Assembly (NCBI GenBank): GCA_029204225.1
Contig: CM055097.1
Coordinates: forward strand, 28,943,192 to 29,007,191
DNA: 64,000 nucleotides
Source: Diphasiastrum complanatum
Taxonomy: Eukaryota > Streptophyta > Lycopodiopsida > Lycopodiales > Lycopodiaceae
Direction of reading: 5' to 3'
The notes under the pieces: generated by a model
Told to the model about the DNA's origin: nothing
Databases searched by the model: none
Seen by the model: only the letters and a program-made list of their open reading frames with translations
Made by a program: the position numbers and the translations under genes
In this document: piece after piece, positions 46,781 to 57,759 of the stretch
How the letters are laid out: the number at the start of each line of letters is the position of its first letter
How positions within the stretch are numbered: position 1 is the first letter of the stretch

Positions 46781-47169
46781 GAATCTAAAAAATGTGGTAG
46801 TGTTGAGTCACTTTTTGTTCATTTTGATGTATCAACTGGGGCGGGAATTCATAATAGCTTAATTCAGATTCTCTATTTTCTTTATGTGTATTCACTATGA
46901 ATGCTTTCTGATACTTTCTCAATTGACACTCACTCAATTCGGAATGTCTAATCTCGAAGGAAACATGGTTGTCTCGGACGCCTAATTGTTCGCTCCTTTC
47001 ATGGTTGTCTCTGACACCTACTAAGACATTCATCCATTTGATCTAAGTTAATGTTGTTGTTGAAGTTTGATAAAGTTCCTGAAATGTTCTCTATGTTGGA
47101 CCTTTGTTTCCTATTCCACATCTAATATCTTTGAAAGCCCTCCAACAGAGTGATATCAAAGCCATGACT

Positions 47170-47755
47170 TTGGAAGTTTTCAAATTTAATGGCACCTTGC
47201 AGGGGATTTGAAAACATTAAAATGTATGTATAATGTCTCTCATGGGGCAACATCAAAGCATCCATGTCTTTATTGCATGAAGGATTGCTACAATATGAAC
47301 TTGGGATGATCAACAAACACTGGCCCAACACGAGAAGCTGAAGATCCAAATATGAAAAGTGTTCTGCCAATTCCATTAAAATATATTCACATATGCACAT
47401 TGCATGCTGAGGTTCGAATTATTGAAAAACTTATTTACCTGTATTTTCTACTAGCATGCAATCATAAACCAGAGTCTATGGCTAAAGCAACAATTAGGAG
47501 GTTGGAAATAGTTTTGTCAAATGCAGGACTACATAAAGGGAATGTCACGATTGAAAAAAGTGACAGACTCTCCAGGAAAAAAAAAATGTTTCTAATAAGC
47601 CAACAATTGGAAGTGCTAAAGCAAGAAGATTCTTATCCAATCACACATGCAAAGAATCAAGTGTCAGATATGAAATTTGGAGAGAAATTATTCAAGCCAC
47701 ACGAACACTGGAAGGAAGTAATCGAGTGGAAAAGGGACAAGTGTGGACCAACTTA
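47170..47755 (+). pseudogene. Transposase-like gene, copy 3 (exon 3 fragment)
   Basis: Nearly identical to 8710-9325 over its whole length: the WHLAGDLKTLKCMYN and SKHPCLYCM part (47170-47310), then the ORF 47352-47768 with 'PLKYIHICTLHAEVRIIEKL' and 'AGLHKGNVTIEKSDRLSRKK'. Unlike copy 1 it lacks the 42-bp duplication, so the junction reads cleanly. It stops at GGACCAACTTAT, where unrelated LTR-like sequence begins, so the VTHYM and E..H parts are missing. Confidence 0.8.
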
Positions 47756-48225
47756 TAATTTTTGCTAAAATCTTGAAGGCTTCACAAAAATCCCAGAAAA
47801 ATCCTGATGCCTTTGCTAAAATACCTCGAAACGCGAAAATACGTTGAACATAGTCTGGAGAGGCCTCAAAAATTTCGCAAAAATACCTTGAAATGCGAAA
47901 TGCCTCAAAAAGATTTTCTAGAGGGATATGCATGAAGGCTTCGCTAAAATTTCGTGAAAATCGACAAATCCTTGCGAAGCTTTCACAAAAATTGACGAAT
48001 CTTCGCAAAATTGTCGTCAAAAATTTTGTGAAACGTGAAAATACTTCAAAAATGCCTTCTGACAGGGCATGCCTCAAAAAACTCGCGTATGTTGTTTAGA
48101 AAATTCAGTACATCATTTGGAAAAATTACGTGCTCGTCCAAAAATTCGAGTTCGTTCCGAAAATCGAGTTCGTCTAACAATTCAAGAGGACAAATTTTGA
48201 TCTTAGTTATTCATATTTCTTCACA
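47756..48225 (+). mobile_element. Probable copia LTR 3' part, TCGAA/GCGAAA-rich
   Basis: It ends ...TTCTTCACA directly before a primer site. Internally it is a degenerate repeat of words such as CTTCGCTAAAAT, GCGAAAATAC and AAAATTCGAGTTCGT, related to the minisatellites at 3645 and 6040. The left boundary is the join with the transposase fragment. Confidence 0.45.
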
Positions 48226-48237
48226 TGGTATCAGAGC
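48226..48237 (+). promoter_or_regulatory. Copia primer-binding site (initiator Met-tRNA)
   Basis: TGGTATCAGAGC follows an LTR-like CA end. The internal region behind it is lost after about 190 bp. Confidence 0.75.
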
Positions 48238-48426
48238 TTGTGTTACAGGTTTTGAAAGGATCAAGCACATCTATCAAAGATTTGGAGGAGTTTTTATCTC
48301 TAGAGCATGCTAGAAGAGCTTCTACTCAAAAATCAAGGATTTTGCATGTGTAGATTTGATCTTTTGTAGATCAAAAATCAATTTAGATTTATGAACTTGA
48401 TGCATTTCAATTTCACGTGGCTCCTG

Positions 48427-48650
48427 CAATCAATAGATTGATGCCATGTGTCATATGTCTAGAAAACTAGTTTTTGGCCTTATTAGCCACTAGAACTTGA
48501 ATTAAATCATACGTACAACCTATATGATTATGGTACATGACAAGTACACTATTTTCACACGTGGGAACAGGCTCCACACATGTGTATTCATCCTATATAC
48601 ATTATTTTTGGCCTCTACCAAGCTTATTTTTGCATTTTTCACACTCTTCA
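48427..48650 (-). mobile_element. Truncated 3' LTR of the 48.4-53.1 kb element
   Basis: Direct repeat of 52837-53067 (for example TTGATGCCATGTGTCATATG and GGAACAGGCTCCACACATGT). It corresponds to the first 224 bp of the LTR in minus orientation, and the rest is missing. Confidence 0.8.
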
Positions 48651-48780
48651 AAAATCTAGCTTGGTAAATCTAGCTTGATGGAAAACATGATGATCTTGAA
48701 CTTGACTCCATGGGCTGAATTGGTCTTTGCTGGTTCAAAAGGTGTGAAGATCAGCCAATGAGCTTGATGTTGATCTGAAA

Positions 48781-50733
48781 TCACCATATCCATGATAGTG
48801 CTTCTTTGATGTTGACATCTTTGATGAACTTGAGAGCTTTGCACCATCCTAGCATCTTCAAAATTGATTCCTTCCAAATTTCATGTAGCTGCTTGACTTT
48901 GAGTCTTGCTCCTTCTTCATGTGCATGCTCCTTCATGAGAAAATAAAGATTTCTTCTTGATTTATTAGGATCACAAAGATCTAACATCATGTTACCATGA
49001 TCTAGAGAATTAGACTTATCCAAATTGGCAAGACTGTGCATGCTATAATAACAAAGTGTTTGCATCATATCTTCATGCTTGTTTACCATGCTAATCTCAG
49101 ATCCAATGAGGCTAAATACTTCATTATGGAGATAAGTGTCTTTAGAAGATGATTCACTTACTCTCATAAAGAGTTTACAATTTGCCTCAATACAAATTTT
49201 CAAACTATGAGTGAACAAATCACTTTTGCTCTTACATGACTCAAGAGCATACATTTGATGAAATAACCATTTGCTTTCTAATTGATTAAAAATCAATTTC
49301 AACCTTTTAAGAACATCATCTATGTTCTCAAGAGAGACTTCATACTCAACTAGTATGGCTTTACTCCAATTTTGAGATGTAATGATCTCACTAAAGCAAA
49401 TTGATTTATCAAATGACATAGGAGAAGTAAGTATGAGATGTATACCACATGAGGTATGCTCCTCTTTCCCTTGAAATGTGAGCCACATGGACTCAACCAT
49501 GTTTCTTGAGATTCTTTTTGGAATCACAACTTGAGAAGGTCTCTCCTCTTCAATCCTTGACATACTTGAACCTTGAGAAGGACTCTCCTCCTCAATCCTT
49601 GGCACACTTAAACCTTGAGATGACTCCTTAAGATCCTCTTCATGATGCTCCTTTTTTATGGAAATTCGATACCTCCATGTCTCATAATGATCACAACAAT
49701 CATGAACATTCAATATGCACTTCCTATGATTATCAAAATTACTTATGCTAGAAACATAAGTCCAAAAATCACCACAACTTGGCATGATTTTTCCAATATT
49801 GAAATCAAAAGGTATTTCCATCTCAATAAGGTTGACTACTTGCTTATGGATATAAGTGTCCACTTTGGATGCTTCACTTATTCTCATAAGAAGTTTACAA
49901 CTTGCCTTTAAGATTGAAAACTTACAATTTTCATCTTTATGAATGAACACATCATTCATGATCTTATTGAAACCAAAAGATCCTACATTATGAAGATATT
50001 TCCATTTCCTTGACTTCATAACTAATGTAAGCTTACAAGGAAAACATATTTTGCTATCTTTTAAGGCATCACACTCAACTAGTATTGCCTTAATCCACCT
50101 TTGAGATACAAAAATCTCTTCAAAGGAAAATGGTTCTTCATAAGTTGACATGAGAGCATAAATGAAACTATTTTCATTTTGTGATTGCCCCTTATTCTTG
50201 ATTGATTTCTCTTGGATAGTAACAATAAGTTTGAACTTGTCCAAATATACAAGCAAAATACTTTCCAAGGTCATAAAATAAATCCAAGCTACTTTCATGA
50301 AAGTGACATCTATCTTTGCATCTTGAACCAAACAATGCACTTCCAAATGAAAAATTTCAAAAGATTCAACATGTGTTGTGATGGACTCTTGAAGACAAAT
50401 CTTGCAAGTCCTTGTGAGATACCAAGCCTCATTCACCTTTCCACAAAGGAAACACCTTTCCTTGGACTTGTCCTTCTTGTATTTGCATTTTGAACTTGAA
50501 GCTCCATCCTTCACCTCGGCCCCCTTGCTTTGGTTCTCCTTGGATGGATTGGTCTTCTTTTTGTAGCATCTTGAGAAAATATATCCTCCCTTGCCACAAA
50601 GGTTGCACTTAGGATCCTTTCTTTCCTTCACTAGGATGCCACCTATTGATGCCATGTGAATAAAAACCTGTGATATGATTCTACAAATGTAATTTGTGAC
50701 TTTCAAGAGACTAGATTTGAACATCTTCAACAA
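48781..50733 (-). CDS. 650-aa ORF: gag-like zinc knuckles plus a repeated unknown module
   Basis: An uninterrupted reading frame, by far the longest in the window. Residues about 40-55 give 'KCNLCGKGGYIFSRCYKKK', a CX2CX4HX4C zinc knuckle with Tyr in the His position. Residues about 92-110 give 'RCFLCGKVNEAWYLTRTC'. So the N-terminus resembles the end of a copia gag. The remaining roughly 540 aa hold no protease, integrase or RT. Instead a roughly 110-aa module appears twice: 'SQRWIKAILVECDALK'...'CKLLMRISEASKVDTYIHKQ' and 'SQNWSKAILVEYEV'...'CKLFMRVSESSSKDTYLHNE', with 'RIEEESPSQ' repeats between them. It lies between LTRs at 52249-53067 and 48427-48650, so the element is non-autonomous. An open frame of this length in AT-rich decayed DNA suggests recent selection or recent origin. 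Confidence 0.6.
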   Translation of the reverse strand: MLKMFKSSLLKVTNYICRIISQVFIHMASIGGILVKERKDPKCNLCGKGGYIFSRCYKKKTNPSKENQSKGAEVKDGASSSKCKYKKDKSKERCFLCGKVNEAWYLTRTCKICLQESITTHVESFEIFHLEVHCLVQDAKIDVTFMKVAWIYFMTLESILLVYLDKFKLIVTIQEKSIKNKGQSQNENSFIYALMSTYEEPFSFEEIFVSQRWIKAILVECDALKDSKICFPCKLTLVMKSRKWKYLHNVGSFGFNKIMNDVFIHKDENCKFSILKASCKLLMRISEASKVDTYIHKQVVNLIEMEIPFDFNIGKIMPSCGDFWTYVSSISNFDNHRKCILNVHDCCDHYETWRYRISIKKEHHEEDLKESSQGLSVPRIEEESPSQGSSMSRIEEERPSQVVIPKRISRNMVESMWLTFQGKEEHTSCGIHLILTSPMSFDKSICFSEIITSQNWSKAILVEYEVSLENIDDVLKRLKLIFNQLESKWLFHQMYALESCKSKSDLFTHSLKICIEANCKLFMRVSESSSKDTYLHNEVFSLIGSEISMVNKHEDMMQTLCYYSMHSLANLDKSNSLDHGNMMLDLCDPNKSRRNLYFLMKEHAHEEGARLKVKQLHEIWKESILKMLGWCKALKFIKDVNIKEALSWIW

Positions 50734-52235
50734 TCTACAAGGACCTACAAAAGATCTAGCTCACAAACCTAAGAATCAATCTTCACAGTAATGACTAGTC
50801 ACTTGGAAACTTTGCTTTGATCACTAAGACAAAAGCACACAATCTTTGAATCAAATCACTAAAGAAATCGGATCCAATCTCCTATTGGACTCATCAAATA
50901 CCAATGACTCTTTCTTTTGAAAGTTGAAATGGATATGAAAAAGATTTGACACCTAGATTTTCCTTTTCACTTGACTAGTTCTCTCAACACTTGAGATTCT
51001 TGAACAAAAGATGGGTTTTGTTTCAAATACATGAAAATCAAACTTAATCACTTCTTTTGGACTCACTCTTGACCCAAATAATCTCACACTTGAATGAATT
51101 TGATTTGATTTGACAACAAACTATACCACCAATTTTTCACAAAGCTTAAAAAATTAGACAACTAGAGATTCACAAAGATCTCAACCATGCATGAATACTC
51201 AAATATGGACTCCTCCTCATTCTAGACATCCAATGGGATCACAAATAGACCCTCACACTCTCACAAAGAAAGTTGAATAGAACTAATTTGAGTTTCATAC
51301 ATTCTATGTCAATTTTTGCTCAACAAATTGAATTCAATCACTCCTATTGGATTCCACCAATTACTCTACTTTTGAGACTTGGAATGAATTTCAAAATCAA
51401 AAGTTGTGATTTTTCTCACTAAGATATTGTGCTTCAAAGAGCTAATGCCACTTAGAAAGATTTGATCACTTAGGAGAAGACAAACTCTCCACCAATAACA
51501 ACACAAAATGAGCTTCTAGATCTTGCCCTCTACAAAGGAAGGAACTCTTAGAAAATTGGATCTCTCTCTATACATTTGTCATAGAGACCTTATTTTCTAG
51601 AACTCTCAATTTAAGCCAATCTATGTCAAATTCTACAAAAGATTTGCATAGATGCTCTATATGCACTAGAAGCTCTCAAAGGTTTCACTTGGAGGACAGA
51701 TCCAAGGATGTTTTCTAGCAAATTGATGCTTCTAAACTTGACCCTATCACTCTTGAACAAATCTAGAGTGATGGTACAATAGATTTCAACCTCTCACCTT
51801 GCATATCACTCCTAAATCTATGATTTTTAGCAAAATCTCTCTCAACTTCAACATGCACTCAAAAAATCAGAGATAATCAATTAATGCACCTAATTCAAGC
51901 TTCAAATTTAATTTTCTGGCTGATCTAATCCAAGAACTAATCAAGGGATTAGATTCACTTTAGAAAATGCTTGATTTTGCACCAAAAATCACTCAAATTG
52001 GGTATGTGAGTCAAATTCTACAAATTTTTTAAATTCCTCAGTAAAAATCTGAGCTGTATGGCCTCACACGTGTGAAAAGAATTCCTACAGTCCACAACAA
52101 GATCTGGACCAAAAATTTTGAGGATAGCTATCAAATCCAACTCACCCCACAAAATTTGACTAGTTTCCAAAAAACTGCTAATTTTGGCTTTGATTTGGAT
52201 TAACCCTATCAATTTCAACAAAACCTCTTGTACTT
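50734..52235. other. Leader of the 48.4-53.1 kb LTR element
   Basis: 1.5 kb between primer site and ORF on the minus strand. It is broken by stops in all frames. Decayed gag sequence is possible, but no motif was recognised. Confidence 0.45.
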
Positions 52236-52248
52236 GGCTCTGATACCA
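52236..52248 (-). promoter_or_regulatory. Copia primer-binding site (initiator Met-tRNA)
   Basis: The plus strand reads GGCTCTGATACCA, so the minus strand reads TGGTATCAGAGCC, immediately inside the LTR end at 52249. Confidence 0.9.
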
Positions 52249-53067
52249 TGTGCAAAAAGTACAAAAAGGACCAAGAGTGGATCCTAATCTGATCCTCAAG
52301 AGGGATTGGTTGTCAGATTACTTGATCTATTAATCTACTTCAGATTAAGATCAATCTAGATCAATTCTAGACACAAAAACCTAACAAGAACAATCATTAA
52401 TTGAAGGTAAGTGTACTTTATGGTTTCACACATGTGAAACATCGTCTGAGTACGGACTCCAACCTAAAAATCAAGTACACATTGATAGAACCTCAAAACA
52501 ATCAAAACAAATGTAGACAAATGGAGAGAATCACTCAAAATTGCTTCCCATTGATTATGGCCAAATGTGGCTCTATATATACAATAAGTGGGAGCTCGTG
52601 GTACTGATCATCCCTCTGATCCCACATGTGTGAAGGTGCTTTGTCATATGATGATTCATCATGCAAAACTGACACTTGGACAAAACCTTCTATTTTGGGC
52701 ACTTTTGGTCCATTTTCCTTCTATATGGAGGTCTACTTCGAAATCTTCTAGAAGTCAAAATTTGCCTACTTCAACTTATTCCACACATGTGAGCTGTCCT
52801 CTACACATGTGATATGACACCTAACCAAAGGATTTGGATCATGCAATCAATAGATTGATGCCATGTGTCATATGTCTAGAAAACTAGTTTTTGGTCTTTT
52901 TAGCCACTAGAACTTGAATTAAATCATATGTACAATCTATATGATTATGGTACATGACAAGTACACTATTTTCACACGTGGGAACAGGCTCCACACATGT
53001 GTAATCATCCTATATACATGATTTTTGGCCTCTACCAAGTTTATTTTTGCATTTTTCACACTCTTCA
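52249..53067 (-). mobile_element. 5' LTR of the 48.4-53.1 kb element (819 bp)
   Basis: On the minus strand it starts TGAAGAGTGTG and ends CTTTTTGCACA beside the primer site. Its first 230 bp recur at 48427-48650. CACACATGTG and CACACGTG words recur, as in the LTR at 32872-33704. Confidence 0.8.
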
Positions 53068-53782
53068 TACTTTCCAAAGCTAAGGAGAATCTATCGAGTC
53101 AAGCTTTGATCATTCATATTATCTTCCAATATCGGTTCAGCGCGCAAGAATAGCCTCTCTGGTTTTCACATGCAATATATGCGCATCAATTTGCTATTTG
53201 GTGAAATAATGGCCGTTGAAATTTTTCGAAATTATAATGATTGGATATAAAAAATGTCAAATATTTATAGTTTAACCTTGCCAATTTCAGCAATAAATTA
53301 TAGATGTGGCCATAATTTTGTAGCTTTAATTGTAGACATGACCATACTTTAGTTGAAATTAATTCTGGTTTATTCGATATCGACTAATCATTTTGATGAT
53401 AGATGGATATTTAGTTTGATTTGATTGACAAGCCTCGGAGTAATCATCATCGTAATCCGAACCTCGGACATCCAACCCACCACGTTTGCAATCATTTCAG
53501 ATTTTCTCTATATATACTGATAGACGACGATGAAATTTTTTTGCTTAAAGTTCTTACAGTTCTCTACATTCATGCGATAGCGATTCAGCGTACTCGCAAA
53601 AACTGCCTACGATATGCTATTATTCGCACGCGCCCATCCGCTACCAGCTATCGGTTTGGTTGAGCTCAGGTATCGGTTCGACGCGCTCGACCTGACTTCT
53701 GATCTTGGGTTCTCCTTCTTCGTGCGCTGATCCGATATTGGACATTAATAACGCAGACCAAGCAAATAGCACGAGGCCACGC
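53068..53782. other. Unassigned stretch with ATATCGGTT-CGCGC motifs
   Basis: No gene is recognised. It contains AATATCGGTTCAGCGCGC (53130), GCTATCGGTTTGG (53648), GGTATCGGTTCGACGCGC (53671) and GTGCGCTGATCCGATATT (53722), the same motif family as the protease introns. Arm 2 of the inverted repeat begins just after. Confidence 0.55.
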
Positions 53783-55125
53783 TGATCTTCAATTTCGATG
53801 GATGTTCCAATATCTTTGTATTTTATATGCTCTTCTTGCCTTACTCTTACCTGCACAAGAGAAATTGTTTTAGTTAATATATTTTATGAAACTGATTCAC
53901 TTAGAATTAGAAAAAAAAGAATATTTTTATATGGCATAATGTACCTTTACACCATTCAATCGAAATTGATAGTGCTGAGGTAGATCGAATTGCAACATGT
54001 CTAGTTTTGATCGAATGTGATTGAAACACCAATCTTCCTCGACCTCAACCATTGCAAGAATGTTGTCATTTTTTTTCACTGTTATCTGAAGTTGCTCTTG
54101 AAGGTTTATACCAAAATCTTGATCAAGTGGCTTTCAAACATTTTTGCATTTAATCCATCTTCTATAATACAGCAACACAGTGAGCATTTGTTTTTTGATG
54201 TGATATCTAAATGTCATGGATAAGTAACATACTCTACACTCAACTTGCTGATTTTGTTTTGTATCCCAACCATCATCCAACAACTCGGCAATTATTTTAG
54301 CACTCAAGTCCTTACAAATAAACATTGTTTTTGTTTTTCGAACATTGCATTTGAAAAAAAAGTTCAACAAAAATAGTAAAAGGTAGATACCAACTTAATT
54401 TATTATTCTTTGATCCAGTGCTACATTTTAATATACTCTGAATATCAATATATAGACTAGATCAAAAACTTTCTAAAATTACTGCATCAGGAGAAATCTA
54501 TTTCTCACTCGAAAAATCAGGTAGAGGATATGGCTCTAATCTACCAACTAAACCATTTTTATCATGAAAATAAATGTGATCATAAAAGAAAACTCCTGAC
54601 TTTAAAAGTGATTTTGGAGAACGACCTTTATATTGTAAAATATCGATATCTGAATGTATGACATCGATTATTCTTGCAATCGATTGAACTGTTTGTCATT
54701 CAACAAAAATTGATAAATACAAATCTGCAAAACCAATAAAAATATCATAAGAAAAATATATTATAAAGAAAATGCTAACCTTAAAGAAATTAAATCTGAA
54801 AACTTACAATTGCATTTTCTTCTATTATTTGGATTCAAATCATGAATCTTGAGCTCATTGTGAAGATAAGCATGTTGAACTAAAACTTCTGTGATAGATT
54901 GACCGACAAGTGATACTTTAAAATCCATTATCCCGCCTTTCCAAGAGCTTCTATATATGTTATCCGATCTTTTTCTTTTTCGGAATGAGCCTTTTGTAGA
55001 GGGATGCATCAAGATCCATTGATATTTCGATATATTCTTGGTATCCATTGATCTTCTGCATTTTCTTCATTGCAAATATTGATTGCATCAATGGATCCTC
55101 TTGGTCTCCAATTATGTGTAGTCAT
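53783..55125 (-). pseudogene. Gene C, copy 2
   Basis: Inverse copy of 36932-38271: 'KYQWILMHPSTKGSFRKRKR', 'SSWKGGIMDFKVS', 'LFICKDLSAKIIAELLDDGW', 'LYYRRWIKCKNV' and 'EEHIKYKDIGTSIEIED'. The ATG is conserved (55125). Exon 1 is frameshifted early, the same TGA after 'ESF' is present as in copy 1, and a further stop follows 'RRWIKCKNV' (TGG to TGA). After 'SIEIED' the sequence runs into the motif-rich stretch below 53783 instead of the stop seen in copy 1. Function unknown. Confidence 0.6.
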
Positions 55126-56567
55126 TAGTCGAAAATACAGGCACGCAAGCTGAGAACGGAGAGAATGCAAAGATTGCGAGGTAAACCTAAGAATGACAAT
55201 GCAAAATATGAGATAGAATGAAGAAAATGAGAGGTATACTTATGAATGACAAGAAGTTCCTAAACTACAAGGATTAGTTAACTACAGATTACAACTATTG
55301 ACATCAAATCAACCTCAAGTGTACAATGACAGACAACATAAGAGTATTTGAGTAGTAACTGTGGTCCAAACACAATTGTTTGTTCTGCCTGACGGGATAT
55401 TTGAAAATCACAAAAATTTGGCCAAAAAAATTAAATACAATTTCCGTTCGTCAACCACTGTTACAGTTCGTCATAGATGGACACCATTCATTGGGACGCA
55501 TAAGCGTTGAAAGCGTGCAAAGTCAAAAACAACATCTTGACAAAGGGCCCATTTTGAGTTCTAATATCCCCTAATGGTTTTCTTAAAATTTTGTTTTTGA
55601 TAGATATTTGTTCTCCAATTATTTTTGCATTTTTGATGCACACTCTTTTCATGGTCTACAAACAAAGTTATATGATCCTGGCGCAATCGTCTAGTAATAA
55701 TTACTAGAAAGTTTGCTTTCAACTGAACTTTTCGTAGTTGTAGACAATTGCATATAAGTGTGGATCCTCTACTGGCACTAGAAATATTTGACGAAGTTGT
55801 AAGAACTATAGTATTTAATGATGATGCATATGTGACTATTATGTTGAGAGGAGCAACAATAGTGATCAATGAACAACTGTTTATTGTTGTCCTCAATGTA
55901 CCAACCACATAAGTGATTCCAATAACCAAATTTGATCACATTTCAGATTCATTGCTACTCAGTACAAGATATTCTATATAATGGATAAGTAGCTCCGAAC
56001 ATTATGCAAATACATGAATAATGTCATGTTTTGCAAATATGCAGATGCCATTATTTCAGTAACCAATATTGGTTATCTCTTCTCGGCCATGAGAATGAAA
56101 TCTACGTTCTGTAGAAATACTCGGGAATCACTCAAAAGGTTGCTCCGACATGTCCGGCAACCTCCAACATATCGTATGACTCCGACGAAAGTCGAAGAAG
56201 TCGAACATGTCGAAGGATGATAGCTATTGTTCTACCTGATATGAAGCTAAAGACTTGCCCTAACTGCTTCGCAAGTAAACTTACAGGAAGTCCTAACTGG
56301 ATCGATGATAGAGCATTATGGCTAACTGCCAATTACGATCTACGACCTGATTAGCTGTCCTACCAGATAAGCTTGAACTGCTTTAGTATAAATAGCTGAT
56401 CACTAAAGACTTCTATAGTCTCTAGAAAGGTTTTGCATAGATCTATTAGAATATTTCTATTAGCATTTACTACTTACTAGCAGAAGTGCATCAGACAGTA
56501 TTTCAGTTACGTCAAGTGGACATCAAGATCCGAGGAGCCATCAAGGATTGTTTGCATAAGTGAAAAT
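55126..56567. other. Arm-2 spacer
   Basis: Inverse counterpart of 35560-36931. No coding sequence is recognised. Confidence 0.5.
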
Positions 56568-57090
56568 ATGCAAAGGAAAGGCACTGTCTCATCCACCTTT
56601 AAAAGTTTCATGACTTTTTTGATAGTTGAATCAAGTTGCTTTGATGACGTGTCAAAATTTCAAAGTAGACTTGAGATAGTTTCACATGACTATGATGCTT
56701 TGGTGAGATACAAAAATGTTATGATTTGTGATTCTCCATTTGATAGCATGCTATTAGTTCATGTGTGGAATTTCTATCTACTTGGTTTTGGATTTCATGC
56801 AAGTAGGATTGGTCAAATCATCAATTTGTTGGATGATGTTGTTTTTTCATATTGTGAGACAATTTGTAAACACACTATGAGAATAAGTGAATCATCCTCC
56901 AAGGACACATCTGAAGGCCGCGTGATTGCGCATTTTTTTCGGATCTTGTGCTAAACTGCCTTCACGTTGTTCCATTGACACAGGCTAGTCTCACTAGATC
57001 TGAGATTAGCATGGTTATCAAGCATGAAGATATAATGCAAATTCTTTGTTATTATAGCATGTATTGTCTTGCCAATCTCGATGCGCCTAA
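56568..57090 (+). pseudogene. Fragment of the repeated module found in the 650-aa ORF
   Basis: 'VSHDYDALVRYKNVM'...'ETICKHTMRISESSSKDT', then, after an insertion of about 80 bp and a frame change, 'RSEISMVIKHEDIMQILCYY' and 'SMYCLANLD'. The second half matches the C-terminal module of the 48781-50733 ORF ('GSEISMVNKHEDMMQTLCYY') closely. The distance from DAL to KDT is 72 residues, the same as in the first module there. The first part lies in sequence shared by both inverted-repeat arms. The part after about 56748 is in the extra segment found only in arm 2. Confidence 0.6.
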
Positions 57091-57680
57091 TTCCACTACA
57101 AGAGGACAGGCAATTACCAAGGTTTTTTTTTAGCATTTCTTTGAAAGATAGTTTTAAATGAGTAGCAGGGGGAGTGAAATGCTCGAGCCTCGGGTCTGGT
57201 GTTTGGCCTCGATATAAGCCTACCAAATTTGAGCTTGTTTTTAAAACATTTATAGAGAGGGTTATAAATTCACTAGAGGGCCTCAAAACATACATCAGAA
57301 TACTGAAGCTAATTTGAGGGGTATATCGAGGCTAATGTTGGTATAAGCCTACCAAATTTCAACTTGTTTTTTAGACATTTATAGAGAGAGGTATGAAGAG
57401 GGTCCAGGTGGCCAGAGGCATTCAGGACACTCTGCTAAGCGAGGATAATACCCAGACTAATGAAAAAAAGACCCCTCGATATAAACCATGTTATAAAACA
57501 AAATGTAAATGGATCTCACTTTTGGAATTTGTTACCTATCAACATATTGAATTCCATTTTCTATCAACATTGGTTGCCATATGCACAATTGAATAAAGAA
57601 ATTTATGTATCACAAAAAAATGATGATCACAAATTGTGTACTCACATGCATTGACTTCTTGTTCGATGTCAAGTAGTCAA
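57091..57680. other. Arm-2 specific segment
   Basis: It contains two diverged copies of a phrase built on ATATAAGCCTACCAAATTT and TTTATAGAGAG (about 57210 and 57340). No gene is recognised. Confidence 0.5.
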
Positions 57681-57759
57681 TTAATGAAGTGTAACTGCAT
57701 CTATGAGCAATATGATTAATATTACAATGAGCTGAAATACATTGTAATGTCTCAGTTAT

